From NCBI GenBank assembly GCA_025531455.1, contig JAMYHL010000004.1, positions 496,001 to 560,000 on the forward strand: DNA of 64,000 nt. The letters are read 5' to 3'. Of the stretch, positions 34,538 through 45,366 are shown in pieces. A program made the translations under genes and the position numbers. How positions within the stretch are numbered: the first letter of the stretch is position 1; every line of letters begins with the position of its first letter. The DNA is from Apiotrichum sp. Y4204. Lineage: Eukaryota; Basidiomycota; Tremellomycetes; Trichosporonales; Trichosporonaceae. The notes beneath the pieces are model-generated. The model was not told the DNA's origin and searched no databases. It worked only from the letters and a program-made list of their open reading frames with translations.

Positions 34538-36252
34538 ATGTACGCTGCCCTCCTCCTCGCGCTGCTCGCCGCGCCGAGCCTTGCCGCACCCCACCCCCAG
34601 GTTCGCAAGTCGACGGGGTACACCGTTGCCGTTCACTCCACCCCGCGTCGGCGAGTTGTTGACGGTCCGCACCGTCGTGCAGTAGACGATGTTGAGTGAG
34701 TCTGATTATCACGTCACTCGCGCCTGGGAAGATTGTTGACCACTTCACAGGGTGATCAGCTGGGGTCACGACTACACGTACGCAATCCCGATTTCAGTCG
34801 GGTAAGTGCCCACGAGCTCCTTACTACCAGACCTGCCGCTCTGACAGTCAGAACACCCCCGCAGAGCATGCAGGTCATTATCGACACTGGGTCATCGGAC
34901 ACTTGGTTCCGTGCTGCCTGTGACACGACGAATTGTGCGGGAGCTCCGGTCTACGATCCCTCAAAGTCCACCACCTTTGTCAATGCGACCGCGAACCCGC
35001 AATTCTATGCCGGGTATGGTGTCGGCATGGCCCAGGGCTACAAGGTTGCCGACAAGGTGACTTTGGGTGACTACTGGGTCCAGACCAGCTTCGGTAAGTG
35101 TAGAAGAACCTTTCATGAACGATGCTAATTTGGTCAGGCGCTGCAACCTTCGCAAACACTTCGCACACCGCCGATAGTCAGATCGCTGGTCTTATGGGCT
35201 TCGCCCTGCCTGGGGCCCAACAGAACAAGGATCTTGAACTTCTGTGGCAGCGTTTCGTCGCCGGAGGCGAGCAGACGTTCTCGCTCTACCTTCCCCGCGA
35301 CACTGTGACGGACCTCAACTGGGACCTCGAGTCTAAAGTGGGAGGAGGCGCCCTGACTCTTGGTGGCATCGACTCGCAATATTACACCGGTGATATCAAC
35401 TACCTCAAGGTGGTGGCTGCCAAGGACAGCCCTTCGAACCTCGCTTACTGGGTTGTTGAGCTCGACAACATGAGAATCAATGGCAAGATTCTCACCACCG
35501 ATGGTGCCGGCGGTAAGGCAAGGGCCCTCATCGACAGTGGCACGTCATCCAATGCCGTCCCGCGCGAGGTTGCCGAGGCCGTTTATTCTTTCATCCCCGG
35601 TGCCGTGGAGACCCCGCCCAACTCTGGCATGTGGAACTTCCCTTGCGATTCGCTCAACTCGACTGAGCAGCGTGTCTCCTTTACGTTTGGCGGCGTCGAG
35701 TACGACATGCAGAAGTGGGATCTCGCAAGCACCAGGGACTACGACGTAAGCCAGTGCCGCGGCAGCTTCTACGTCTTGGCCGACACATCCCGGTTTGACA
35801 TGATCTTGGGTGCTTCTTTCATGAAGAACGTCTACACGATCCACCGTGTCGAGCCGTTCACTCTTGGCTTTGCCAAGCTCGCCGACCAGTTTAACAAGCC
35901 GCTGTACGGTGGGCAGACAACCCCCACAACCAATTCAACGAACAACTCAACCTCAAGCGCTTCTACTTCGGCCACAAACGACGCCACCCCCACCTCCGTC
36001 AACCCATTGCTCAAGCCAACCGACGGTGGAAATGGACCCATCCCCACTCTTACCAAGATTGATGACCAGCCTTCCCAGAATGTTCCCATCTTCAACCCCT
36101 CTGCCACCCAGGGTGGCGGAGCTGTCGAGGGCGGCGCCAACAACAACAAGCCTGGTAACAACGGAAACGGCGCTTCTGGCGTGCACGTTGGATCGGGCGT
36201 CGCGACCCTTGTGGGCCTTGGTGCTGGTGCCCTTATCTCTCTCCTCCTCTAA
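34538..36252 (+). CDS. Pepsin-family (A1) aspartic protease, GPI-anchored type
   Basis: Four exons, 34538-34695, 34751-34801, 34852-35093 and 35138-36252, give 521 residues. Signal peptide MYAALLLALLAAPSLA; short propeptide with RRR and HRR dibasic sites. Catalytic aspartates are D81 (IIDTGSSDTW) and D283 (LIDSGTSSNAV). The usual LW after the first motif is TW here. The flap segment is GYGVGMAQG; GLMGFALPG and ILGASFMKNVYTIH are conserved core elements. The catalytic domain is followed by an Asn/Thr/Ser-rich stalk with potential N- and O-glycosylation sites, and a hydrophobic end (VATLVGLGAGALISLLL) fitting a GPI signal. Two of its introns match the upstream protease in position and phase. 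Confidence 0.92.
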
Positions 36253-36641
36253 TCTCTCCAATATCAAAGTCGATCGAGCTGGGCCATCTTGGCGCTTCTC
36301 TCGGCTCCTTGTCTCCCTGCATTGCTAGTATATCTCTCTCAATCTGTCACTGTATTAATAATAGAAGTGGGGGTTCATAGGACACGTCCACAGTGTCTCC
36401 GCATTGGCACAGAACCTAGACGATAGAAGCTATGAACATTGTCCTCCGGAACTCTGAAGCAGTCAAAACAGTCATGGCACACATGGCTGTGGATTGAGAC
36501 CCAATGCCACAGTATTCTCTGGTGCATGGGCGTGCATTATGAAAAGTAACATGGGATACAATGTAGTACATGGAGTGAAGCTGAGAGCGAGAATGCGGGA
36601 CGCGGACGAGCAGAGACTAGCGGGTGAGCAGCGTGTCGCTG
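36253..36641. other. Convergent 3' region
   Basis: 389 bases between the protease and TAF11 stop codons; nothing beyond 3' UTR seen. Confidence 0.45.
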
Positions 36642-37525
36642 TCACCGCCTAAACAGCGTACGGCGGGGCCGCAATCCCGTCGACGTCCTTTCTGAGCCGA
36701 ATCCCGCCGGTCGCTGGACGACACCTTGCTCCTGGAGACGCATGCGGGCCAGCTGAAGATGGTACGGCTGCAGCGGGCCTGTCGGGTCGTTGGTGTGCTG
36801 CTGGATTTCTCGGGCTGTAAGGGCAAATGAACGGAAATGGAAGTAGAGAAGTGCGTGTCAGTTACGAGCAGCACTCTTGAAAGCTCATCCGACATACCAG
36901 TCTCAACGACGTCCGCAACAAACACCTTGACCATACCCGCAACGACGGATGTAACGTTGTTCGGTATATTCTGGTCGTAAAGGTCCTTGCCAACCTGTTG
37001 TTAGCAAAGGTGAACAGAGAAATGGGGTGAGATAGCGAGAGCATCACCCCAATCCAAGCCACCCACCTTCTTGATCACGCCCTTGGGAATGACGGCCGAA
37101 TGGAACGCGTCAAACCGCCTGCTCTGCTCCTCATCAAGCGAGCCACGCAAAAGCCTGGAATCAGAAAAAACCTCCGGATCCAAAACCCACAGGATGTCGT
37201 GCCGCCGTTTCTGCGCTGCACGCTTCACATCCAGCCCGACCGCGGCAGTGGTCGCGGCCGCAACCTCGTCCTCGTCCTCATCGCGCCGCCGGCGGCGCTT
37301 GCCCCCTCCGCGGGGATCTTCATCCTCTCCGTCCGTGTCTCCCTCTGCGTCCGCCGCGTCCCCCTCCGCATCTTCCGCAACAAGATCTTCGGCTGAAACC
37401 TCGAGCTCGGCGTCCGAATCCAGGTCCCGGTCCTCCTTCTTCTTCTCCTTGGGGCGCGCGCGTTTCCGCTTCTCCTTGTCCTTCTTGGGCGTGCCGGGCC
37501 CGGATCCGGGGAGCGCGAGGGCCAT
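36642..37525 (-). CDS. TAF11: TFIID subunit TAF11
   Basis: Three exons, 37525-37067, 36994-36898 and 36814-36642, give 242 residues. TAF11 forms a histone-fold pair with TAF13 in the general transcription factor TFIID. The first 110 residues are basic, then acidic and disordered. The histone-fold domain follows: RRFDAFHSAVIPKGVIKK, NVTSVVAGMVKVFVADVVE, AREIQQHTND and GPLQPYHLQLARMRLQEQG, in the order expected for the TAFII28 domain. All joints keep frame. It is convergent with the protease and sits 0.7 kb from the next minus gene. Confidence 0.9.
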
Positions 37526-38240
37526 TGTTAGGGATGGAGAGTGGAGAGGATGGGATGGAAAGTGGGAGGAGAGGCTTTGAGATGATTGTTGATGGAAGAC
37601 ACAGTTCATTGCTAGGTGGCGAGCCGTTGTTCCACTTGCGTACTTGGATGCTGATTCCGCTTCTGCGTGAAGAGCACGTGGATCCCACGGTGTATGACGT
37701 CATTAGTGTTTTTCTCTTCCGATTCCTCAAGATCTCGAGTACTCGAGTGTTGTCTGCCCAACATCGTCCACTTCCATGAGCACCCTTCCCTCCACTGACA
37801 ATCACCTGTTTGTTATGGTTTAGATAATGACATTTTCCCCGGCTTATAAACCCACGAATTCACCATGATACCACTCGGAGTACGAGGATTGACGAGAAGC
37901 GTTATTGGTCGAGCCAGGAGGGCCGGCCGAACGCCGACGCCGCTTCGCTGCGATGTTCGTCGGCCTCTTGCGTCCTTACCTCTTGACGGCATCTCACATG
38001 CTGTCAAGTTGTCTGTGTAGCATTACATGTATACGTCTACAGATACTAGCTTACTGATCATACGAGACAGACTCCGTCGGCTACGATGATAGGGTTTGTT
38101 CCGGACCTTACAGTGAGCTGCGCAATGCTGAACACTACTCGTTTTGGCAGTCCGATGGAAACCGAAATCGCGCGCGCAGCGAGGCACTAGTCAGTAAAAA
38201 CAATTGAGCGAGCCACGATCAGACCAGCTGGCAGTGGCGG
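37526..38240. other. Intergenic region upstream of TAF11
   Basis: 715 bases between the TAF11 start and the stop of the membrane-protein gene, both minus strand. No supported gene; it should contain the TAF11 promoter. Confidence 0.45.
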
Positions 38241-40138
38241 TTACCCCTTGTAAGTCTCCGGGGGCTGGCGGACGGCCCACTCGGAGCGGTACATTGGCGG
38301 CAGAAGCTCGCGGTCGCCGACAACGAGGCCTGCTTCCTCGGCGTCCTCGGCGTGCTCGACGACACGGATTCCGCCCTGGCCTTCACTCGCACCGAGCCTA
38401 GTTGGCGAGGCAAGCAGCTCTTTCTTCAATCTCGGGAGGCCGGCTGCAAGTGGTGCTGGGTTCCGCGGCATTTCCCCTCCCCACGGCGACGGCCGCCCCG
38501 CACCAGGGCTCAGGAGCGTGTTGTGGTGCCCGTCGATATTGTTCAGGTACGCACGGTCGGAGAGCGGTTCAAGCGGGACTACAGGGTCGGCGCTTACGGA
38601 CGAACCCTCAGTCGGCGTCGGCGGATGCCCGCTACTGATGTTCGAGTTGGCCTTCGCGGTGGCGTCCGGGCTTGCGTACGGGCTAGTGAACGGGCTGACA
38701 AGCGCGGCGAGACCCTTTTCCTCTGAGGGCGGACCGTCGTCTCCGAGGTCAATCTGGTGCACAGCCTTTGGCGACTGGACCTTACTGCGGCGGCGGCGGC
38801 GAACGAGGATGAAGATGGCAGCGATAACGAGAAGAAGACCCAGGACACCGCCCACCTGCTGTCAGACGCAGCTAGCGTTGTCACTCACGACACCCCCTGC
38901 AATGGCGCCAACGTTGGTCCGACTGTGGTTTCCCGCAGCTTGCGGCCCAGCGTCAGTACTCGCCGGAGTGTTGCCGAGAGTACCCGCATTACTGTTATCA
39001 ACTGTCGCGGTCATCGCATCGGCACTAAACATCAGCTCTGGTGGGCGCGACGACCTACCTTCCAGGTACACAAATGAAGCTGTGGAGCCCCTGTCCCTCG
39101 GACAACAGACCGGCGCGGACAGTGACAGTGTACTGAACCGCGGGGTCGAGGTGCTGGAGATGGAGCGCGCCTGTCCCCGTCCACTTGTTGAACGTCGACA
39201 GCCGCGACGCATTCTCGCTCCTCTCTACCCTCGCAATGAACGGCGGTAATGGGTCGTAGACCACCCAGATGACCGTGTGGCTGGGGCCAAATGTGCCGTT
39301 CAAGATAACGAGGGTGGTGTTGGCCGGAATCGGCATTCGGAACGTCACCCCGTGCGTGCCGTGAAGCGTGTCAATCATCATCTGATCCTCTGTCTGTCAG
39401 TCTGGCGCCTTAACATGGCGGATGCACGTACCAGGTGGGCCGAGGGTCGTCGAGACGTTCCACGTCCCGCCAGCTGGGGGATTATTGCGGAGCGTCACGT
39501 GCGAGTTGGGCTGCCCGTTCTCGACGACCGGCACGATCTTGGCGGACGCCAGCGCTTCAGACCAGGACGACCTGATGGTAAGCCGACTTCACCCTCCGAC
39601 CTGGCCCGTAACGGCCTCTAACCCACGCATTGCTCATTATCCCCGTGGTGAATATGACCTCCTGCACGCTCATGAGTCCTGTCCCCTTGCCGGTCATGCG
39701 TGCCTCGTGGAGCCCAAAGCCATGCCCTGTCGTGGACGCGAGCACGCGGTCCGCGCCCACGGGCTCTGTGAACGATGTGGTTCCGTTCTCTTGAGCGCCG
39801 TTGCCGTCGACAGAAATTTTGCGTGCGTCGACAGTATCCTCCGCGGTGCCGAGAAACCACACGTCGGTGAATGGCGCGTTGAGGACGGCCTCGTCGTACC
39901 GGCTCACATCTATGCTTGTCGAGCTCGCGCCCTTGCCCAGCGCGCCGGGGACATACTTGTCGGGATCGGGGTCCGAGTCGGCAAACGACGTGTTCCAATC
40001 CGTGAACGTCGCGTTGGACTCTGGCAGATAATATACGACCGGGCTCGAGCTGGGCAACGTGAAATTGAACCACAGATTGGGGCGGAAGTCTGCGCGTGCA
40101 ACGCCGAGTGCGACCACCCAGATGAGAGGCTGCAACAT
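38241..40138 (-). CDS. Single-pass type I membrane protein, uncharacterised
   Basis: Five exons: 40138-39627, 39571-39432, 39389-39059, 39024-38889 and 38855-38241, 577 residues. Residues 1-16 form a signal peptide (MLQPLIWVVALGVARA). The extracellular part has several N-x-S/T sites (NFT, NATF, NTSF, NGT, NVS) and beta-strand-like repeats such as TLVILNGTFGPSHTVIWVVYD. One membrane segment (about 376-391, VLGLLLVIAAIFILV) is followed by RRRRRSK, giving an outside-to-inside topology. The cytoplasmic tail is Pro/Ser-rich and probably disordered. The layout recalls fungal cell-wall sensor or Axl2/Mid2-like proteins, but no domain supports that. Exon joints preserve frame throughout. Confidence 0.78.
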
Positions 40139-40716
40139 GTTCTGAGGGAGTGAGTGTGAAAGAAATCAAAGAGAAAGTTGGAGTTGTATGATCATCAACG
40201 CCGGGGCAGCGAGTAATTGACGGTATCCCTGTCAGAACGTCACGTTCCGATGGATCTATGGGAGTGCTGGAGAACATCCGCCGGTTGGAGGTGATTGTGT
40301 GAGCCTTGTCACCGGCAACATGGCACCACACGGAAGGCTGCCACACTCAACAACATCGTTTGGACCATGATTTCGCCAGGTACCCGCCAGGGTCCTACAG
40401 TAGCGGATCTGGTTTGATGAAATAGTCACCAAGACACTAAGCCATCGTTATAGAGAGCTTCCGTCGTTTGAATCGAGACTACCTCTATAGCAGTGCTGGT
40501 GCCTAAACCTTACTAACATGACAGTGACTTCCAAATGCAACGCTCCGCGCTCCAGAAAAGGTGCCCCGAACAACATTAGGTCATAAAGGAGCCTTCCTTC
40601 GCGGGAGCCTCTTCCGTCAAGCCAAACGCATCGTCCTACCAGCACGTCCTGGGGAACCAACGGTTTATGATTTCACATAAGGTGTAGTGTTACAAACGAG
40701 TCGCGACGAAACTAGC
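40139..40716. other. Intergenic region
   Basis: 578 bases between the start of the membrane-protein gene and the stop of the zinc-cluster gene, both minus. No gene seen. Confidence 0.45.
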
Positions 40717-43600
40717 CTAGTCATCGTCGTCCATTACATACAACGCCTCGATGTCCGACAGAATACGCAAAAAGTCCCCTGGCGGAGTCAGCACGGTCGC
40801 ACCGGTATCTGATTTCGAGGACTCACAGAGATAGCCCTGCACTCTCGTGGTCCGCTCGTTTGCGTGCACCATTTCCGGTGAGCTGGCGTGGGGAGGTGGG
40901 GAAGTTTGGAAGCCATCTAGGAGGGTCGAGGCGATAAAGCGAACTTTGGTGACGAGTGCGACACTGTTTACGGCAATCACTTCCATGCGGATCTTGGAGA
41001 GGATGACAAGCAGATCGCTCGCAATCTGGTCCCGGTCCGCCTCTGTCAGTCCCAGGCGGCGGACGACAGACATCCGGCGCGACGGAGCTCCAGGGGGCTC
41101 ATTATCAACCAAGCCCGATTGCTGTTGGAGCTCCTTGTCTTGCAAGAGGCCGAGTTCCTCCCGGTACTGTAAGACGATATATCGCACCATTTGCTGGGTC
41201 ACGTATATGTTCGCCTGTTGAACAAGGAATCCATCCTTGACCACGGCACGGTTAGCCTTCGACGGGTCGAGAACAAGCTGGCGAATATCGGCTGACACAT
41301 GGGCATCCCATTGCGCATCCCAGTATTGCTGGTCAATTCTAAAAGTTAGTGCCGATCAACTGATAGCCTTACGTTTCGCCTCCTGCCGCTGTTTCCGTCG
41401 CGTCCAGCTTGAGAGCATCAGGACAATTGTCCATAAGCCCCATGACCTGGTGGAAGATTTGCTCGATTTCGTTGATTCGCATCTGCAGCATGACCCCGGA
41501 GGGAGGTTTTGCGCGATCACTTCGCCGCTTGTCCAGCACCTGACCAAGCACTGAGCGTTAGAGATGTGGTGAAGACGGATGCATCTGTACTTACGTCGGA
41601 AAAGCTTGCTGATGTAGTAGAAGCCTGCCAGCACCGGGATATGTCCCTCGGGCTGCTCGAGATAGGCGTCCTCCGTGAGAAACTCATCATCACTGATATC
41701 AGCTCATAGACCTCAAACGTTTGACTCACAGAGGTGAGGGAAGCGTCACATCCCCGCAGTCCACTTCGTGGAATATCACCGGAGAGTTGTCGATGGCGGA
41801 TACCGTCTTATCGCTTCCGTACTGTAACCAGAAAATGCGCTTCCGCAGCTCCCTCTCAATGGGGTTCAACTCTTGATAACTCTAGCTGGTCAGCGCCATT
41901 CCACCAAGTGTCACTCACAGATTCTTCATGGAGTCGTAGGCGGAGCGAGAGAAGGTAGTTTTCGCCTGATATGATGTCGTTGGCAAAGGGGTTGCCCATG
42001 TGATGTGCGGCGATGCTGTGAAAGTATAAAATAATATTCCTTGTCACAGTGAGCGTGTGGAACTCCTGGTCTAAGAACGACTTGACATGGGAGTACGACC
42101 GGGAAAAGAGTATCTTGATTTCGCGCTTCGGGAGCGACACAAAAGAGCGAGGCATCTGGACCAACGTCGCCTCGACGACTGCAAACACAAGAGCAACCCA
42201 TTCCTGTTGCCCCGGTCGCTCTTCTCGATGGTTGTGAAGGTCCCGCATAAAGCTTGGTTTGTGCAAACAGGGGACGAGGCAGTACACGTAATCGAAATAG
42301 AGTTCGATGAGGTGCATGAGGAGCGGGCGGGGTATGATAGCTTCGATGGGGTTGAGAGTCTGACTGATCGTCGAATATGGCGAGTGTGGGTCGTGTCCAT
42401 GGCCTTCGTGCAACTCCCGCGTATCATACCCACTCGTCCCTTGAAGGCCCTGGGTAATGAACGACGTGCGTTCGCTCGGAGGTGAGCCGCCTGACGGGAG
42501 GAAAGACGACGATAGTGTGTACCCGTTATTCCCTTGGGTGAGCTGCTCGGTCCGTTGCTTGTGAACGCCAATGGTACGCGTGAGCGCGGGAGCCCAGTCA
42601 TCCACAGCATCGCGGCCTCGTGGTATCGGTGCTGCACCGACACCGGGCACAGATAGAGCACTCCGATGCAGGGCATTCTGGGAGGCCAACGTCCCGGGAC
42701 CAGGTCCAGCGTCAGCGGCATGCATGACACTTCCGCCTGTCGTGCTCGCGTTGCCTTCCGACGACCTGATGGCTGCAGCCTGATTCAAAGCCTGCATCCG
42801 CTTCAGGTACCTGAACTGTGAGCATACTGATCGCGCGTGGATACGTACATGTTGGGGGGTCCTCGCTTCTTCGGTTTATAGTCGAACGTGCCTGATTGTC
42901 AGCGATGCAATCGAACTTGGTGCTTACATTGCATGCCGAGTTGGCGACAGTGGGAGCACACATCCTTAGTCGGTAGGTCATTCGACGCAGTGCCAGGTGG
43001 CGGACGGTCGCACTTCACTCTAAGGATGTAAGCAAGAATGCCAGCACGGACACATTGACGCAGACTTACTTGCGCGCTCTGCAGGCTGTTCGCATGTCAG
43101 TATCATATTCATCAATCAGAACAGCATGGTTAGGGCATTTTGCCGAACCATCGCGGTGACATACCATCGCATGATTCTGATGTCAGCCACTATCCCGATC
43201 GTGATCCCAAGAACCATCGTCAGGAGTTTATCCTGATGCACACTACTGTACACCACGAGTACTCACGCGTCTGCCGTGTCTTCTTCGGTTTCTTCTCCGC
43301 TTCGCTCTCCTCATCCTTACTGCGCTTCTTCACCGTTGGGAACCTAGACCTGGTCGGTGTTGTGGCGGACAACGGCCCTTGTTGTGCCTCATCATTGCCT
43401 CCGACTGCGGCCGATGCGGAGCCTTTTGACCCCGCAGATCCCGACGTCGATCTTGCCCTCCCCTGGTCGCTGCCACGACCCGCCACACTACCGTTGGCGT
43501 CGTCCATGCTGACGGTTGCCGATGTGAGTGGAGGATATGCGTCGGAGGGCCCAATCGAAGAGCCGTCCAGGTGACCGTGCTCAGTGATGCTGCTCGTCAT
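40717..43600 (-). CDS. Zn2Cys6 fungal transcription factor
   Basis: Eleven exons: 43600-43267, 43175-43164 (12 nt), 43085-43070 (16 nt), 43019-42928, 42891-42849, 42810-41919, 41881-41730, 41692-41595, 41550-41373, 41338-40827 and 40778-40717, 796 residues. The zinc cluster, spread over exons 2-5, has cysteines 114, 117, 124, 142, 145 and 152: SCDACRARKVKCD, then a 17-residue loop, CSHCRQLGMQC and the linker TFDYKPKKRGPPNMYLKR. The middle-homology (Fungal_trans) region includes LIELYFDYVYCLVPCLHKPSF, then LNPIERELRKRIFWLQYGSDKT. Acidic C-terminus (MDDDD). The N-terminal 110 residues are Ser/Gly/Lys-rich. Target genes unknown; the closest style is the XlnR/xylanolytic group. Start chosen at the first in-frame ATG before conserved sequence. 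Confidence 0.88.
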
Positions 43601-45366
43601 GGCGGGGGCGGAACGAATGATGGCAGACTGGGGAGATTCGACAGGATTGACAGAACCTTCGTGATCGGCGCAATCGCTCAGATGGAGGGAATGGTCAGAT
43701 CCAAGGTACACTAGCTGTAGAAGGATCGCCGAACAGGGATCAGCGCGTTCAAACAACGATGCGACAGCGGCTGGCCTGTCACGAGACAGCGCGAGGATAA
43801 AGTCGATGGCCGAGGGTGAGATGGGCGCAGATAGAGGGAATGTCCAGATGCAAGTGCAACCCCTTTGCCCAGATGGCTGTTGGTAGCGGAAGCAGTGTCC
43901 GCTCGGGTGCGATTGCGTGCGTGGTGTGGCGAGTCGTTGATGGTCTGTCTCGATCCGGGGAATGCAGAGACACAAAGGGCCATGCGCCAGTCCCGACCGC
44001 TTGGGAGTCTGCTCCCTGTCCCTGTAGTCTGTAGATATGCGCCGACAGTGACGACCGCGAACGAGGGCCGGTCGTGCCGAATGGCGGATACTGGAAGATA
44101 GCAAGTCGCTGGCGAGAAGCCGAGAGGCACGCTCTGCGCGCAGGCTTGTGGGACGCCCTGGAAGTGAGCGGGGCTGGACGGATGGTCACGGTGGGGAAGC
44201 GGGGTTGGGAAGGGCCCGGGACGAGGGCAGGTGAACGAGGTGTAATGCCCAAGGATCAAGGATCAGGCGGTGAGTGAGACGAGAACTGGGGACCACTGGC
44301 GGATTGGGATACGGGAATGAGTGACGAGGGGCCCGCAGACTGAGATGCAATTGGGCGGCGCGGTGGTGGTGACGAGCGAGCGTCACAAGAGTCTGGACCG
44401 GAATTGGGGTCCGAGAGGGAGGATGCGTCTGAAAGTGGCAAAGAGCCGAAGGAGGAGGCAACGGATGAAGCGGGGCAAGGAGAGAGGACAGGAGGTAGGG
44501 ATAGCATTGAGAGAGGCGAGGTCCGGAGGTTATCGAGCGGACTGGACTTGGTCGCAGCGCGCAGCAAACAAGGCAAAGCAAAGGGATGGTCGGCAGTTGC
44601 AGCGGCTCGGCGCTCAGAAAATATCAAGAGAGGGAGAGCCGGAGTAATTGCCCCGCAGTGGATGCGACCAGAGCACGCGCGGAACGGACAGGGGTATGCG
44701 TATATGCGCAAATGCGGGGGTGGCCCGGGTGGGGAAAAACAAATGAGACCGATAATAAACGGAATACATCACAGAGAGGGCCCAGCCAAAGAGTGGACGG
44801 CGAGTGGAGGTGGAACTACAGTACATACTCTACTGATGACTGCCGGCTTGAACCTTGCGGAATCAAACAAACCGACTGCCGACGCGCAACGTCCCCGACA
44901 GCCGGAGCGCGAGGGCAGCGGGCGCGGGGGCAGCGGGGGACGTCCTCGCAGGCATGATGCCGCATCATCTCACCATCTCAATCTCGATCTCTAGGAGATT
45001 ACAATTCCCCCGAGTGGCTCATCAAGGTGGAGGTCAGTTTTTCCGGATGAAAACCGTCTCCTCATAGGCTGGTCGCTGAGCCAAGTTCCTGCTCTAACTC
45101 TTGTCCGCGCCTCGCATCGGAAGACCTTGTCCGACGACCATACCACACCGTTCTGCCGAGCCGGAGCCGAATACCAAAACCCTGCCGCGTCTCGTAGCTC
45201 CCTTCCGATGTGCAGCCCACATATCCCACAGAACTATGCAATAGCGCATCAAGAATATCTCCTCCAGTGTATGTTCACACGACGTAGATGATCTCCGTGA
45301 TCTACTCAACCCATGCAATGCAGCCCACCCAGCCCACTAGCTTACCTCCACTCGCCTCGAACCAGT
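43601..45366. other. Gene-free 1.8 kb upstream of the zinc-cluster gene
   Basis: Likely a long promoter and leader of the transcription factor, plus the 3' end of RRP6. The frame of the factor stays open upstream to 44104 but reads as low-complexity Arg/His/Ser sequence. Other frames of 100-200 codons overlap on both strands without features. Confidence 0.45.

Noticed and set aside
43601..44104. N-termin extension of the zinc-cluster factor to 44104
   Set aside because: Frame is open but reads as low-complexity leader; ATG at 43600 precedes the first plausible protein sequence.
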